DNA of 64,000 nucleotides from Lumbricus terrestris (lineage: Eukaryota > Annelida > Clitellata > Crassiclitellata > Lumbricidae). Position 1 is the first letter of the stretch, and the number at the start of each line of letters is the position of its first letter. The stretch covers positions 13,368,432 through 13,432,431 of the forward strand of contig OX457037.1 of NCBI GenBank assembly GCA_949752735.1. The letters are read 5' to 3'. A program made the translations under genes and the position numbers. Below the pieces are notes generated by a model. It saw only the letters and a program-made list of their open reading frames with translations, was not told the origin of the DNA and ran no database searches. Below, in pieces: positions 46,191 to 64,000 of this stretch.

Positions 46191-46524
46191 ATGAGTGCAT
46201 ACTTGATTTTCTGAATTCGTTCTTGTAGGCCTATGTCGTAGATATGGTTTGTGTTAGTGTTATTGCTTGTTTGTGTTATAATAATTTTAGAGTAAACTGG
46301 ATGCGCAATTTTGCGCATTACATGTACGATCCTCATTTATATTCTTTGGATTCACTGTTTTATATTTTCACTGAAGTGACTGAACCAGCGTATAGGTCTA
46401 CTTGTTGCATGACTAATTGACTATTTTGTGATACAATCCTATTGCATCAGAGATAGGTTGACTAGATCTATACCGTAATTTAGCGGGACTCCGTCGCCAC
46501 TGGCAATAGTAAATATATATTAGA

Positions 46525-46588
<64 letters not shown>

Positions 46589-47261
46589 TATATATTAGGG
46601 CCTATGAGACATACATCATGCTCATTCCACAATAAATAAGCATATTGCATGTAATCTACAGTATACGTAAGGGTCAATAATTCTTATTTATTATATTTAT
46701 AGTCTCATAATTATAGGCTTATAACACATAAATGAATCATTACGCAAGGAAGCGAACCCCTCTATTGCTCCTCTGAATAGTCTATACTGCAAGAGGGACT
46801 CTGTAAAGTTTGACGATACGATATTCACTTGCTTTCAGGACTGCGCATGCACTCGCTAGAGGGTGCAAGTCATAATTATTATATCACACAAGTTGATGAT
46901 TAAAGACCTACATGTAGGCCTCCAGTCTACCGTTAATCGTCTATAAGTTACTTTAGAACATAGGTGTCTAGTTATAGTTTTGCATCATCAATGATACCTT
47001 TCGGAAAATGTTGACGACCTACTTTTGCGAATAGTCCCAGCTTGGCTCACAGTTCTATAATATCCTGTGCTCAAATCTTTGCATTAACTTTAGCTCTTAA
47101 ATAGGTCTAGATTGATCGGCTATTTTAGGGCCATTGCTCGTGCAAGCGGCACGTGCGAAATGTCTGCGTGACAAAGGATTTCCTGGTTTGCAAAATCAGA
47201 ATTCACATGAGATTGTCAACAGAATGCGTGTCATCGGTACACGAAGTCGACCCATCATCAC
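46191..47261. other. No gene; (TA)n microsatellite inside
   Basis: A pure TA run lies at about 46527-46583. Otherwise AT-rich with TAGGCCTA motifs. Confidence 0.5.
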
Positions 47262-47269
47262 AAGTCTGT

Positions 47270-47566
47270 ATGGGCGGAGTTTGGCTTCCGTTCTTGGGGG
47301 AGAGGAGGTTAAAAATTACTTGGACTTTGAGCGGAACCAACCATATTTTGTCGGTCCAAAAAGTTTATGACCTTTTTAGTCATTTGATTGAAGTTTCGTG
47401 AAAGGAACCATTTTCCTGGGCCAAAAATGCTGAGTCTGGGCCTTCTTGGGATGGGGGGGGTGCCAAGCCCGTTGAAATATCGTGAAAAGATACCATTTCC
47501 ACGGCATCAAAGCTGAATCTGGGCCTTCTTGGGGGATCCTCCCTAGCCCTGATAAACTCCGCCCAT
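47270..47566. mobile_element. hAT-type MITE, ATGGGCGGAGTTT family (copy 3)
   Basis: The ends ATGGGCGGAGTTTGG and AAACTCCGCCCAT are flanked by AAGTCTGT and ATGTCTGT, seven of eight matching. Confidence 0.87.
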
Positions 47567-47794
47567 ATGTCTGTTACGTAGGTCTTAACTGTCATCGCTT
47601 GAAATAATCTAGATCCGATTATCCCGATACAATCACGACATGTAGGCTAGACTTGCATGATATTTCAAATGTCGTGATGTAAGACATATTTACCCTGGGA
47701 GGACACTCACCGCCGAGTCACCGGCGTGCATACATGCTAGGCTATGCCCACATCTCAATAGAGCAGTATTTAATCTAGCACTCCCTCTGCTACG

Positions 47795-47957
47795 CATGGG
47801 CGGAGCTTATCAGGGGCTATGGGGAGGGGGGGTGGTTAAGCTCTTCCAAGAAGACCCAGATTCATTATTTTTACCGTGTAAATGGTTTCTTTTTCCGGGC
47901 TTAGCCCCCCAAGAAGGCGTTAGCCCCTCCAAGAACGGAAACCAAATTCCGCCCATG
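47795..47957. mobile_element. hAT-type MITE, CATGGGCGGAG family (copy 4)
   Basis: The ends CATGGGCGGAGCTT and (inverted) CATGGGCGGAATTT are flanked by CTGCTACG and CTGCTACT, seven of eight matching. It lies only 230 bp from copy 3. Confidence 0.88.
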
Positions 47958-47965
47958 CTGCTACT

Positions 47966-49531
47966 GGGAATTCGGTTTCGGAGGGGGGAGGAGAAAAAGT
48001 CTGTTTTGGCCGGACATTTTGGGCGGACGGCTCTGTCACCGACGTACGACACATTCGATGCGTTTTTCTAGGGGGGAGGGGAATTGCTGCAATTCACTTT
48101 TCTGGGAATAGAATGTTACGTATCTACATGTATAATACACCTCGCAATTTTTTCTTGGGGCAAAATTCATTCCTGGGAGAACTCCCCCCCAGAGACATCG
48201 TCACATCTAGATGAAACACTGCCAATATGGCATAGCCTACCTAAAGTTCTGTACGTAGCCTATTGAATGAGCGAAATAACATGGTATTAATGCTAGATTT
48301 CTTCAGAAACATTAGAAGTTGGATGAACGTAGCCTATATAAAGCAGAAGTAGAAGTTAGACGAGCGAAGAAAAACAGGACTAAAAATATGCTTTTAATAA
48401 TTTTACGACGCTGTAGGCTATACGCATTGAGATTTGCGTAAATGCCATCGACGTGCTCTAGGCCTATTGTGATAAATAAAAATATTTATTTGTCTACACG
48501 TTGAGTCATGCTGGATTTGTACTGTCGAAAGCAGCCTGTAGGAGTTGGTCGATAATAGCCTATAAAGCATGTATAAATCAGGAAGAATCCCTGATCAAAA
48601 ATGATGCGACTAGCTATTTATAGTCTATGCCTGTTAGGTTCCTACATAGTGGCTTTCCGCTCAGTCAGCGCTTGAGTTTAAATTTGCTATTAATACAGGC
48701 TAACCCATCTCGTGTCTAGCGTCGGACTTTTCTAGGTGACAGAAAATTCAACGAGTCATTCGATCATCTCTACCGTATGTATCTATAGCTATTCGATGGT
48801 GGCCTTGTGTAGTCAATTCGAGAACAAAAATGCTTAAGCTTGTCTTCAAATCAAGTCAAATCGCTTATTTTCTGTGACCATTAGATCCATTAGAGCAGAT
48901 CAAGCAAAATGGGCAAAGGTAACATTTGACATGTGGCCTACTGGCTACGAGAAGGGCGCAGAAGGAATAGGCCTAGGCCTATAGATCCTGCTAAAAGTGA
49001 AGCGCTATTATAAGCCTATAATAAATATGTAGGCCTACTCACAGACTATAATATGCACACTAATATCGGTGTTTCTTAGACATGTCATGGGGCTAAATTC
49101 TATAAATTCTATAAATTACATGTATATAAAAGGACACAACTAGGCTATATAATATTTATAATGTTAAGTAAGAATATCACTCGTTGTATTAACTAACATG
49201 GGTAGGCGTGATTATGTTAATGAGCTGCGGTTTCAATGGTTTCTAGGTAAAGCGGTTCCACGCTGCTCAACGCAGGATGGCAGTTGGTAACTTATACCAG
49301 GAAGGCACTGATTGGCTGCGCTATTTATTGCATTGGAGAGAGGTGTAATAAATAGCTGTGTTTAGGGATAAATTGGGGCTTGTTCGAATTTTATTAGAGG
49401 GAAGTCTAAATTTGGATAATAAAGTTTTTTGGGTCGTTTCTGGGGTAAGTTGTATTCTGGTAAGATAGTTAGCATCTAAGGAAACATTTTCGTATGTAAT
49501 ATTTAGAGTTGAATAGGTCAGTCAATATTGT
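47966..49531. other. No recognisable gene
   Basis: 48130-48210 holds a TTGGGGCAAAATTCATTCCTGGG repeat fragment also seen at 1430-1475. The rest is AT-rich with TAGGCCTA motifs. Confidence 0.4.
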
Positions 49532-50019
49532 AATCGTAATCGTAATCTCGAGACTTCTACAGCGCCCACAAAGCCAAGTCGCGGGAACCAGCTTATTCAC
49601 AGGCGCTCAATCAAAACAAAAACGATAGGCAGCGGGTCAAGTCCGGAGAGTCAGGCAGGCAGGCAGATAGATGGACGGCTAAGGTGGGTGATGTTTAGAG
49701 ATGAAATGGCGAGGAATGTGAGGTGAAGAGGAGGAATCAGGATAGGATTTGCGAAAGAACAATGTTTTCAGTTTTGAGTGAAAGACCTGAGAGGTGGAGT
49801 TTTGGTGAGTTCGTATGATGGGTCGGAAGTTTGCCGAAGTGCTGGCGGAAGTTTGTTCCAAAGAGGTGGAACGGCAATGGCTATGAAGCGGTTTGCGAAT
49901 TTCAGTGATGAAGTGATGGGAGGGCGAAGCAGTGTAGTGGAGGATGAGGAGCGTGTTGAACATCTCGTTGGTGAACAACTGACGAAGGTAGAACGGTAGA
50001 ACAATAATTTGTCATTCAA
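49532..50019 (-). pseudogene. 5'-truncated CR1/L2-like LINE remnant
   Basis: Minus-strand frames read FANRFIAIAVPPLWNKLPPA then LRQTSDPSYELTKTPPL, and in a second frame FHSKLKTLFFRKSYPDSSSS. This is the terminal LWNxLPxxLR ... FKxxLKTxLF segment of CR1/L2-like proteins, with a frameshift near 49790. The 3' end closes with GTAATC tandem units (plus-strand sense, 49532-49552), a typical microsatellite tail. Confidence 0.75.
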
Positions 50020-50731
50020 AGTTTATTCATGTAACGACTTAAGCAGCGGACTCTGAAATGATATATTTAGTTTGTTTGGTTTACAATATCATTTAAATCA
50101 ATGTCTTTTCATTCTAGCTAAGCAAGCCTAATATTACCTCCCGCAAGGAGCAATAACATAATTCACCTGTGAGCTAGTTTAAAAATGGGTATAGTAATAT
50201 GTTTCCCCACTTAACCAATTCTGTAGCCTACCTAGTCAGTGTTAGTTTAACAATATACCGTTAACTACTAACACGTCATAAGTACATAAAAAATACTACA
50301 TGACAGTGCATTAAAATCACCGAACTTATGCCAAAACTTTGATATGTTTTACTCATGCGTTTCAATTATTGTTTACCTTTGAAGCGGATATGTAAGTTGC
50401 AGCATTCAGATCGCAATAAACTCGCCATCTGTCAAATCTAACACTTCTTTACAGACTAGATCTCGCCTTCATTATTCCCAAGTTTCGGTGGTTATTGCAA
50501 CTCGATATTTTGCTTCGTTTAGGCCTATAGGCCTACTGCTGCCTTTTAAACAAAATGAACCCACGACGTAGCACATCTATTATATAGCCTAGTCTTCGCG
50601 TATTTTGACGCGTAATACGGGGTCTCGCTTTCGGTTTCCCGTAAAACTATAATGACTCAGGCAATCTCAAATTCGCAAACTGGAAAATAAAACTGTTTAT
50701 GACGGCTTCCCAGCTTTGTTTCGATTTCGGA
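50020..50731. other. No recognisable gene
   Basis: AT-rich; no supported feature. Confidence 0.4.
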
Positions 50732-51129
50732 CAGGGTTGTAATCAACGGTATACGCGGGTATATATACTTACCTCCGGGAAAAACGACATCGTATGCTCA
50801 CTTGCTCAGTGCTCACCCCCGAAAACCAGTGTAGCCTACACGCGGGTATAGCGTACTGCGTGTAGATCTACTCACCTCACCTCACCTCACAAAGAGCGTG
50901 TGGGTATAGCCTACGCATGAAAAAGGCAAAAGATATTCAGGTGTATTTTTCATGAAATTCGGAGCGAAAGACTAAAAAAAGGTCACCAGATTTATCGGGC
51001 GGAAAAATGGAGAATTTTTTTGGGGAGTATGACTAAAAAAGGTCATCAGAAATTTTGCACTAAAAAGTCGATTTTTCTGCCGGTCAGCGTATACTCAACT
51101 CAACATTTACCAATAGGCCTACAGCCCTG
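50732..51129. mobile_element. Non-autonomous hAT-type element, CAGGGTTGTA ends
   Basis: The ends CAGGGTTGTA and (inverted) CAGGGCTGTA are flanked by ATTTCGGA and ATTTCGAA, seven of eight matching. The interior contains GTATACGCGGG words and AAAAAAGGTCATCAGA blocks shared with the repeats near 32300 and 56080. Confidence 0.87.
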
Positions 51130-51381
51130 ATTTCGAAAGATATCACGCTTAGCCTGGGCTTAGGTAATTTACAAAATAATGTAGATGCATATGTGCTCGG
51201 ATGTTATTGTTCGCCTATAATTAGCCTATTTACAGTGACCGCGTATTATATATTTCTTCGACTGTAGTGAGGGAGGAGTCGGCGATGATGTTTATAACTA
51301 TGTACTGTTTTATGACTAATTTTCATTAACAGTAGGCCTAATTATAGGCCTATATCGTTTCTGTAATAGTCATTACCGATT

Positions 51382-51436
51382 AACCAGAGAGAGAGACAGA
51401 GAGAGATAGAGAGAGACAGAGAGAGGCAGAGAGATG
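51382..51436. repeat. (GA)n-rich microsatellite
   Basis: Imperfect GAGAGAGACA/GAGAGATA units. The flanking 51130-51600 holds no gene. Confidence 0.9.
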
Positions 51437-51603
51437 CAATGGGCGGGCAATTGGTGCCACGCAGGGTCTGAAGGGATGATTGGCAGGTGGAAGAAATGGG
51501 GTTAAGAAGGGACGCGACAGGAGAGCAGGGATCATTCGCCGAGGAGATACGCGAAGGGATCACTCGTGAACGACAGGCCAGCAAGCACCCGGAGAGCTAG
51601 TAT

Positions 51604-54600
51604 AGACAAGGCTTGGAATTCTAAAAGGGCTCTAGAAATCACTGCTAGAAGCAAATCATGTAACAATTTGCTAACCGGTGTTTCTAGACTAATTTGACCC
51701 TGCTGAAAACGAAAATCGCTGTTAGCAAGCTGGATTTTTGGCCGTTCAATGGGAAAACAAGATGGCGGACAAAATGGCGGTCAGTTGCTTCAAATGGCTA
51801 TAAGTAAAGTATTGTATGTGACAGGAATACGATTTTAGACTCTAAATTAAGATTACAGGGTGCAAGGAATACAATGGAACCAAATACACATATGTAGCAC
51901 TGAAAGAAAATCAAAATGGCGGACAAAATGGCGGCCAGAATCTTAAAATGGCTGTAAGTGAAGTTATGTATGCAGTGGAATCATGATTTCAGGGTCTAAA
52001 TCAACATTTTCGGGGTCAAGGAATGCAATGGAAGCAAGGTAACATATGTGGCATTGCACGGAAACCAAGATGGCGGACAAAATGGCGGACAAAATCTTAA
52101 AATGGCTATAAGTGGAGTTATGTATGCAATGGAATCATGATTTCAGGGTCTAAATCAACATTTTCGGGGTCAAGGAATGCAATGGAAGCAAGGTAACATA
52201 TGTGGCATTGCACGGAAACCAAGATGGCGGACAAAATGGCGGAAAAATCAATCTTAAAATGGTCATAAGTGAAGACATATATGCAACTAAATCATGATTT
52301 CAGGGTTTAAATCAACATTTTCGGAGTCAAGGAATGCAATGGAAGCAAGGTAACATATGTGGCATTGTAAGGAAACCAAGATGGCGAACAAAATGGCGGC
52401 AAGAATTTCAAAATGGATGTTAGTGAAGTCATGCATGCAATGGGAACTTGATTCAAATTTTTTGCCAGGTCTTTGCAAGATGGTATCTGAAACCTGTGCA
52501 GTTGAATTTATCTACAATGTTCCCGTATTTGACCAGATATGATCATTCAAATTATCGCAATGCCTTCAGCAAGTCTTAAACCAAGGAGTGTTCTTCAAAA
52601 GAACACTGAAAAAATTATAAAGGAAGATTGGTATATCATGCAGTGCCTTATTAGATCGTATCAAGCTGACTGTCCCATGGATCTGGAAACACGATTGTGC
52701 CATGGACTTTTCTCAAAACCAATGGGATTGGATTCTCTCTGCAAAAATAACTTGTCCAGTCCGCATTTCTATAGCAGAGTCATAGCATTTGTTTATTTAG
52801 AATATTTTACGTAGTGCCTCTTCAAGGTGGGCTGTCCGGAATCGCTCCCGACTTAACTACAACTAAATAGGACAGTTTTTAGATTCTTAAGGAACAGAGT
52901 GGAGTGACCCATGGGCATGCAATAAGCGCTGTTTAAAGGGGTTGGCCATTCCCATTCCAGATGTTAGTACCAGCTACAGAGAATAAAAGGTGATGTCGAA
53001 TAGCAGACCGCGAGTGAACCAGCTCAGCTTGGTCCGCCAACCGAGGAGTTGATCGACGCTGGACATCCGAGGTTGAAAAACAAGAGTTCTTTCAGACATA
53101 ATGTGGCTATAATCCATCAAGGCACTACCTAAGCAACACACAGACCCTGCAGGCAATCCGCTGCGGGAAAGGGGGCCAATGCAAGACATCCCGCATATTG
53201 TATGGGACATGACCAAATATTGTGATATGCCCATAAGTAGCGACGCAGTTCATCCAACCTGTTGCAGACAAATTATTGATGGACAAGCAATGGTTCAAGA
53301 AATTATAGGGAACCTCCAAACGCGAAGACATTTGGTGACCTGACAGATACAGTGGATAGGCTACATGTGTACAGGTAGCCTACTTTCGATTGACTACAAG
53401 AGGGTTAATAATTATTGCCTTCGAAAGATATACATGTAGTGGACATTGCTTTTAAAAAGTGAAATCATACAGAAAATTACCACCACAACTCTGTCACTGT
53501 GTGGAGTCCTGAAATACTTCGTTGTCAGAAAATTGGTGAATGTTCTTGGTATGCTTGAAAGAAAGACTGATCTTGCTTTGAACATTCCTGTCTATTCAGC
53601 TCTCAACAGCCACATTTGGAGATATGGACTAGAGCGATTGCTGGTGGTTACGTGAAAAAAGATAAGGTGTTGTCCACTGCCGGGTCATATGTGTTTGCTT
53701 TATATTTAACGGTATTTGGTGATGTCAAGAACAACAGCGGAACGGAAGCTCATCCAAATCACGTAACTATGAAGAATTGAGTGTCCTTCATGCTACAACT
53801 GGATGTGATTTGACATAATTAGCAGCAATCAGCTGAAAGAATGCATGAATAAACTACTTGAAAGTTCCCACTTACTTTCTACATTTGGAACATTCCATTA
53901 TGAGCTCATTACCAAGCAGCCAAGTTGTAAGTTTGGAAAGGCCCATTTTTCTAGATATTGATGTTCAGATATCATCCTCACCTTCATCGGATGGAGTGTG
54001 ATGGAAGAAAGTAATCTTTACCAGTGTGCACCAAAGCCACATTATAGAGTTTGTCTACAGCAAATCATGTGAAGTTGACAAACGTAGCATCAGGCCCTGC
54101 TGCTATCGAAGTGCGATCTTGTCATGTGCACTCAGGTGCAATTGCATTGACAGCAGCAAGGCCTGAACTGACTCTACGGTACCCTATATCCGTCAAGTCA
54201 TGAAAAGTTGAAACTATTGATAGGCCAAGTTATGAAACATTGAAGCATGCATCCTGTATATACATAAAGCCAGCAAAAGTTAAACTGTGATGCAGTCATA
54301 GGCTACTAAACATTTTCACTATAGGTATGACAATTTCACTGCATAACATTGCATGTGATTTGTTGGAAGCATATGACCTGGAAATTACTAGTCCAGACTG
54401 AAATCAAGTCTCCATCGCATATGTTCAAGACATCACTCATAGCCAGTTGAAGTTTTTGTCCACCATTTTGGTTTTTGGTTTTCTGGCAGTGTCACATAAT
54501 ATATTCTGTGCTTTTAATTTCATCACTTTCCTTAATTCCGAAAATTCTCATATACATTCTGAATTGATGTATTCATTAGATACAGAAATTCACTAACAGC

Positions 54601-55494
54601 CAATTCAAGAATCTGGCCGCCATTTTGGTGTCCAGGCAGTGCTATATATGTGACATTGGTTTCATCACATGCCTTGACCTTCACTTATAGCCATTTTAAG
54701 ATTTTGTCCGCCATTTTGTCCGCCATCTTGGTTTCCGTGCAATGCCACATATGTTACCTTGCTTCCATTGCATTCCTTGACTCCGAAAATGTTGATTTAA
54801 ACCCTGAAATCATGATTTAGTTGCATATATGTCTTCACTTATGACCATTTTAAGATTGATTTTGTCCGCCATTTTGTCCGCCATCTTGGTTTCCGTGCAA
54901 TGCCACATATGTTACCTTGCTTCCATTGCATTCCTTGACCCCGAAAATGTTGATTTAGACCCTGAAATCATGATTCCATTGCATACATAACTTCACTTAT
55001 AGCCATTTTAAGATTTTGTCCGCCATTTTGTCCGCCATCTTGGTTTCCGTGCAATGCCACATATGTTACCTTGCTTCCATTGCATTCCTTGACCCCGAAA
55101 ATGTTGATTTTGACCCTGAAATCATGATTCCACTGCATACATAACTTCACTTACAGCCATTTTAAGATTCTGGCCGCCATTTTGTCCGCCATTTTGATTT
55201 TCTTTCAGTGCTACATATGTGTATTTGGTTCCATTGTATTCCTTGCACCCTGTAATCTTAATTTAGAGTCTAAAATCGTATTCCTGTCACATACAATACT
55301 TTACTTATAGCCATTTGAAGCAACTGACCGCCATTTTGTCCGCCATCTTGTTTTCCCATTGAACGGCCAAAAATCCAGCTTGCTAACAGCGATTTTCGTT
55401 TTCAGCAGGGTCAAATTAGTCTAGAAACACCGGTTAGCAAATTGTTACATGATTTGCTTCTAGCAGTGCCATTTTGAGATTCCAAGCCTGGTCT
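51604..55494. mobile_element. 3.9-kb foldback-type transposon with about 1-kb inverted repeats
   Basis: The left end ATAGACAAGGCTTGGAAT matches the inverse of the right end ATAGACCAGGCTTGGAAT, and the arms align inward for about 0.85-1.0 kb. Each arm contains several tandem units of about 140-190 bp with the word AAGATGGCGGACAAAATGGC. No convincing target duplication is visible. The 2-kb core (52500-54430) has broken open stretches (52539-52814, 53446-53655) that may be a decayed transposase; the family is not recognised. Confidence 0.88.
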
Positions 55495-56079
55495 ATAGGG
55501 TAGCATCTCTTAAACGGGTGACTTGGGAAGATAGATGGGCCTGGAGCGAGCGAAGGATGGAAGAATAATTTTATGACAAGTGTAATCGCTAGTTCGCTTG
55601 TATATATGATGTAAATACATGAAATCGATGATTACTGAAAGAAAGATGATTACCAAGAAAGATTGAAAACTGTTTCTGGTTCTCTGTGCGAAAAACGATA
55701 CCCACGTGCCTATACGAGGAGCATTAAGACCCCCGAAGACTTAGCCGCTCTATCCAATTAGCACCGCTCGCCACCAAGACTGGAAGATTACGGCAAACAA
55801 CCTTCTCTTCCAGTACATCGACCATGCTCAATTTTCTATTTCTTTGATCGGGTGAGACTCTTCACCTCGGTGACACCATCGCTGCTCTTTTGAATGGACA
55901 CCACGCCATATAGTTTCCGTGCACGGATCGCTCTGCTGGGCAGAGATTTAAATTGTATCTCTGAACCAAGCCATCCTCGGGAAGCGAACCGCGGTCCGCA
56001 CGCTCTCTTTCAGAGGTGCGTGCGACATGGTCAACGCTTTATCCTTTATAGCTAACTGGCTGTAGGCCTAACTTAGCAC
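55495..56079. other. tRNA-like sequences, possible SINE
   Basis: On the minus strand, about 55980-56040 contains GACCGCGGTTCGCTTCCC, a good fit to an RNA polymerase III B box (GGTTCGANTCC), after a stem GCACGC ... GCGTGC. A second stretch near 55700-55800 resembles a decayed tRNA-Leu (GGCGAGCGGT ... GTCTTCGGGGG). Neither folds as a complete tRNA by eye. tRNA-derived SINE remnants are a reasonable guess. Confidence 0.3.
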
Positions 56080-56407
56080 CAAGGCTGTAGCCATGATTTG
56101 ATTGGGGGCGGGGGGCGGGGTGTTTACCAACTTTTCGGCCAAATTTTCTGACGACCTTTTTTGTCGTCGAAATTTTTTGATCATCGCATTCTTTTCGTAG
56201 GATTTCTCGCCCGAAAACCGTTCACCGACGATCTAATTTCATGCTTTTTTCTCTTAAAATCGCGACCTTCTGTTGGTTCTGGGTGGTCAATACTTTGTAC
56301 ACTGTAGTTCGTACATTATGTGCTAGTTAAGGCATTACAATTTTTTTACATTTTTCATTTCGTCGGGTGTCCAAACACCCAAAACACCCCCTATAGCTAC
56401 GGCCTTG
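56080..56407. mobile_element. hAT-type MITE, CAAGGCTGTAGC ends
   Basis: The ends CAAGGCTGTAGCCAT and (inverted) CAAGGCCGTAGCTAT are flanked by exact octamers CTTAGCAC at 56072-56079 and 56408-56415. The interior includes the CTGACGACCTTTTTTG block common to several repeats here. Confidence 0.93.
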
Positions 56408-57517
56408 CTTAGCACGGGCGATATCATGGTAGCCAATCTCCCTCCTTTCCTTTCCTCTCCCCTATCGCGGTTATTCCTCGATCTGCTCTCTCTCTCTCAT
56501 ACCTATTACATTACACAGGCCTATCAACATGATCTGTAGGTCTACGTCACGCTTAAGTCACTCGATCGCAGGCAACAAAGCAGGTTAGATTAATTATTAC
56601 ATTCTGTATCAAAACAAACATTGACGCTTAGTTTGAAGGGAAGAGAGCCGTTGGTTTGTCCTGGCGAAAATCCACCGAACGTGGAATCTTGATGCTCAGC
56701 AAATCTCTTCGTTTTGCTGTAAGTGGCCTAATTTATTGGCTACAGAGTAGACCTATACGTCCCGTGCGTCTCTATAAAATTATGCAGGGAGCCAATTCTT
56801 GACATATCTCACCTTAGGTCAATTACATTCCGAATACCCACTCTGACGAATAGCGACCATCGTTCCACGGTTCCACGGCAAACATAACTAATTTTTTATT
56901 AGCCTAATAGCCTATAACTGCGGTCCTCAAATCAGCGGACCAGGGTGCTGAACCAAGTCGAGAACGTAGTTAAACATAGCCTACTACCGCTAAAGCATAG
57001 ACAATATTAACAAATGCGGTACGGTACACGATGATTGCATAGCCTAAAAAACGATTGACTGATGATGATAATGGCTGACAAAATGTCAGAATAAATAGAA
57101 CCTACTACGAAAATAGAACTGCAGTGTCACAGTGTGCACCCAATTAGCCTAATGTTGTCTGTCGTCAGCTTTTCGACCCATGCACATTAGACGAGTCATG
57201 ACTCATGTGAGTGGTTTTACTTCTACGATTTCAGCAGCGTTCGATCACTTGAAGTTTAATAGGCATACATTTGCGTCTTCGTTAACTTACCAATTGACTA
57301 CTACTTAAATTGTGACTGTAAATTTATATAACGCCATCATCTGAGAAATGAAAAGAAACTCTCTGGTCCGGACTGATCGAGCAGAATATCTTTCAAAATC
57401 GCAGCCGATCCAAATGCATCGGGGACACCGTGGTCGGCAAACGTGCATCTGCTTATAGGGTCATATTCACGATCCAATCTCCTCAGCGAAACTTGCCTTA
57501 CAAGCCTCTCTCTACAT

Positions 57518-57675
<158 letters not shown>

Positions 57676-57840
57676 GTTTTGTGAAAAGCTGAAAAACCAT
57701 GACAAGGTCTCCTATTCATAGTCAGAGAATTTTCTTGGGGAAATCCCTATCTAAAACCCAGCTCGAGGTCGTTATAAGACTTCAAGCGTGCGAATTTGCA
57801 ATCTGTTAGAGACAAATGTTCTGAAACACTCCTAAGGAAC

Positions 57841-64000
<6,160 letters not shown>

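Noticed and set aside
52074..52478. ATG-rich frames (MADKMA...) as a repeat protein
   Set aside because: They read the AAGATGGCGGACAAAATGGC units of the transposon arms, and the opposite arm gives the antisense versions.

Overview
This is animal nuclear DNA. The coding signal comes in short exons with GT-AG splice sites, codon phase carries correctly across introns, and introns are large and full of transposons. Two genes are TRAF-family signalling adaptors (RING, TRAF zinc finger, coiled coil, MATH/TRAF-C), a metazoan architecture. The repeat spectrum is dense in miniature hAT elements, foldback elements, Tc1/mariner-like palindromes and CR1/L2/jockey-like LINE remnants. Together with the recurring palindrome TAGGCCTA, this suggests a marine invertebrate, perhaps an ambulacrarian; that last step is a guess. 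There is no sign of bacterial or viral gene organisation.

Layout. 1-17 kb: no convincing host gene; a 188-bp minisatellite, LINE remnants (one with a 20-bp target-site duplication), a long ATGT microsatellite, and nested hAT-type elements. 17-23.3 kb: an unrecognised plus-strand gene whose two large exons join in frame across a 3.25-kb intron; its C-terminal half looks like a trypsin-like peptidase fold, and its intron carries a hAT element. 23.5-29.1 kb: palindromic and foldback transposons. 29.4-35.9 kb: a complete six-exon TRAF-like gene on the minus strand (TRAF-A, 472 codons), with a 1.8-kb hAT-type element in intron 2. 36-57.8 kb: repeats, a dead pogo-like transposase, a 3.9-kb foldback element, and three TRAF exon fossils (exons 1 and 2, plus strand; an intact-looking exon 4, minus strand). 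57.8-64 kb: a second TRAF-like gene on the plus strand (TRAF-B), five exons plus the start of the sixth, running off the window.

The most informative signal is the TRAF cluster: two divergent paralogues about 22 kb apart, exon debris between them, and a sixth exon identical over all 144 visible bases with a closely similar intron, which points to gene conversion or very recent duplication. In both genes the exon joins restore one frame through RING, zinc fingers, coiled coil and MATH domain. TRAF proteins link TNF-receptor/TLR-type receptors to NF-kB and kinase signalling, so the cluster is probably part of an expanding innate-immune adaptor family. All exon models come from reading splice sites and reading frame only; no database search was possible.
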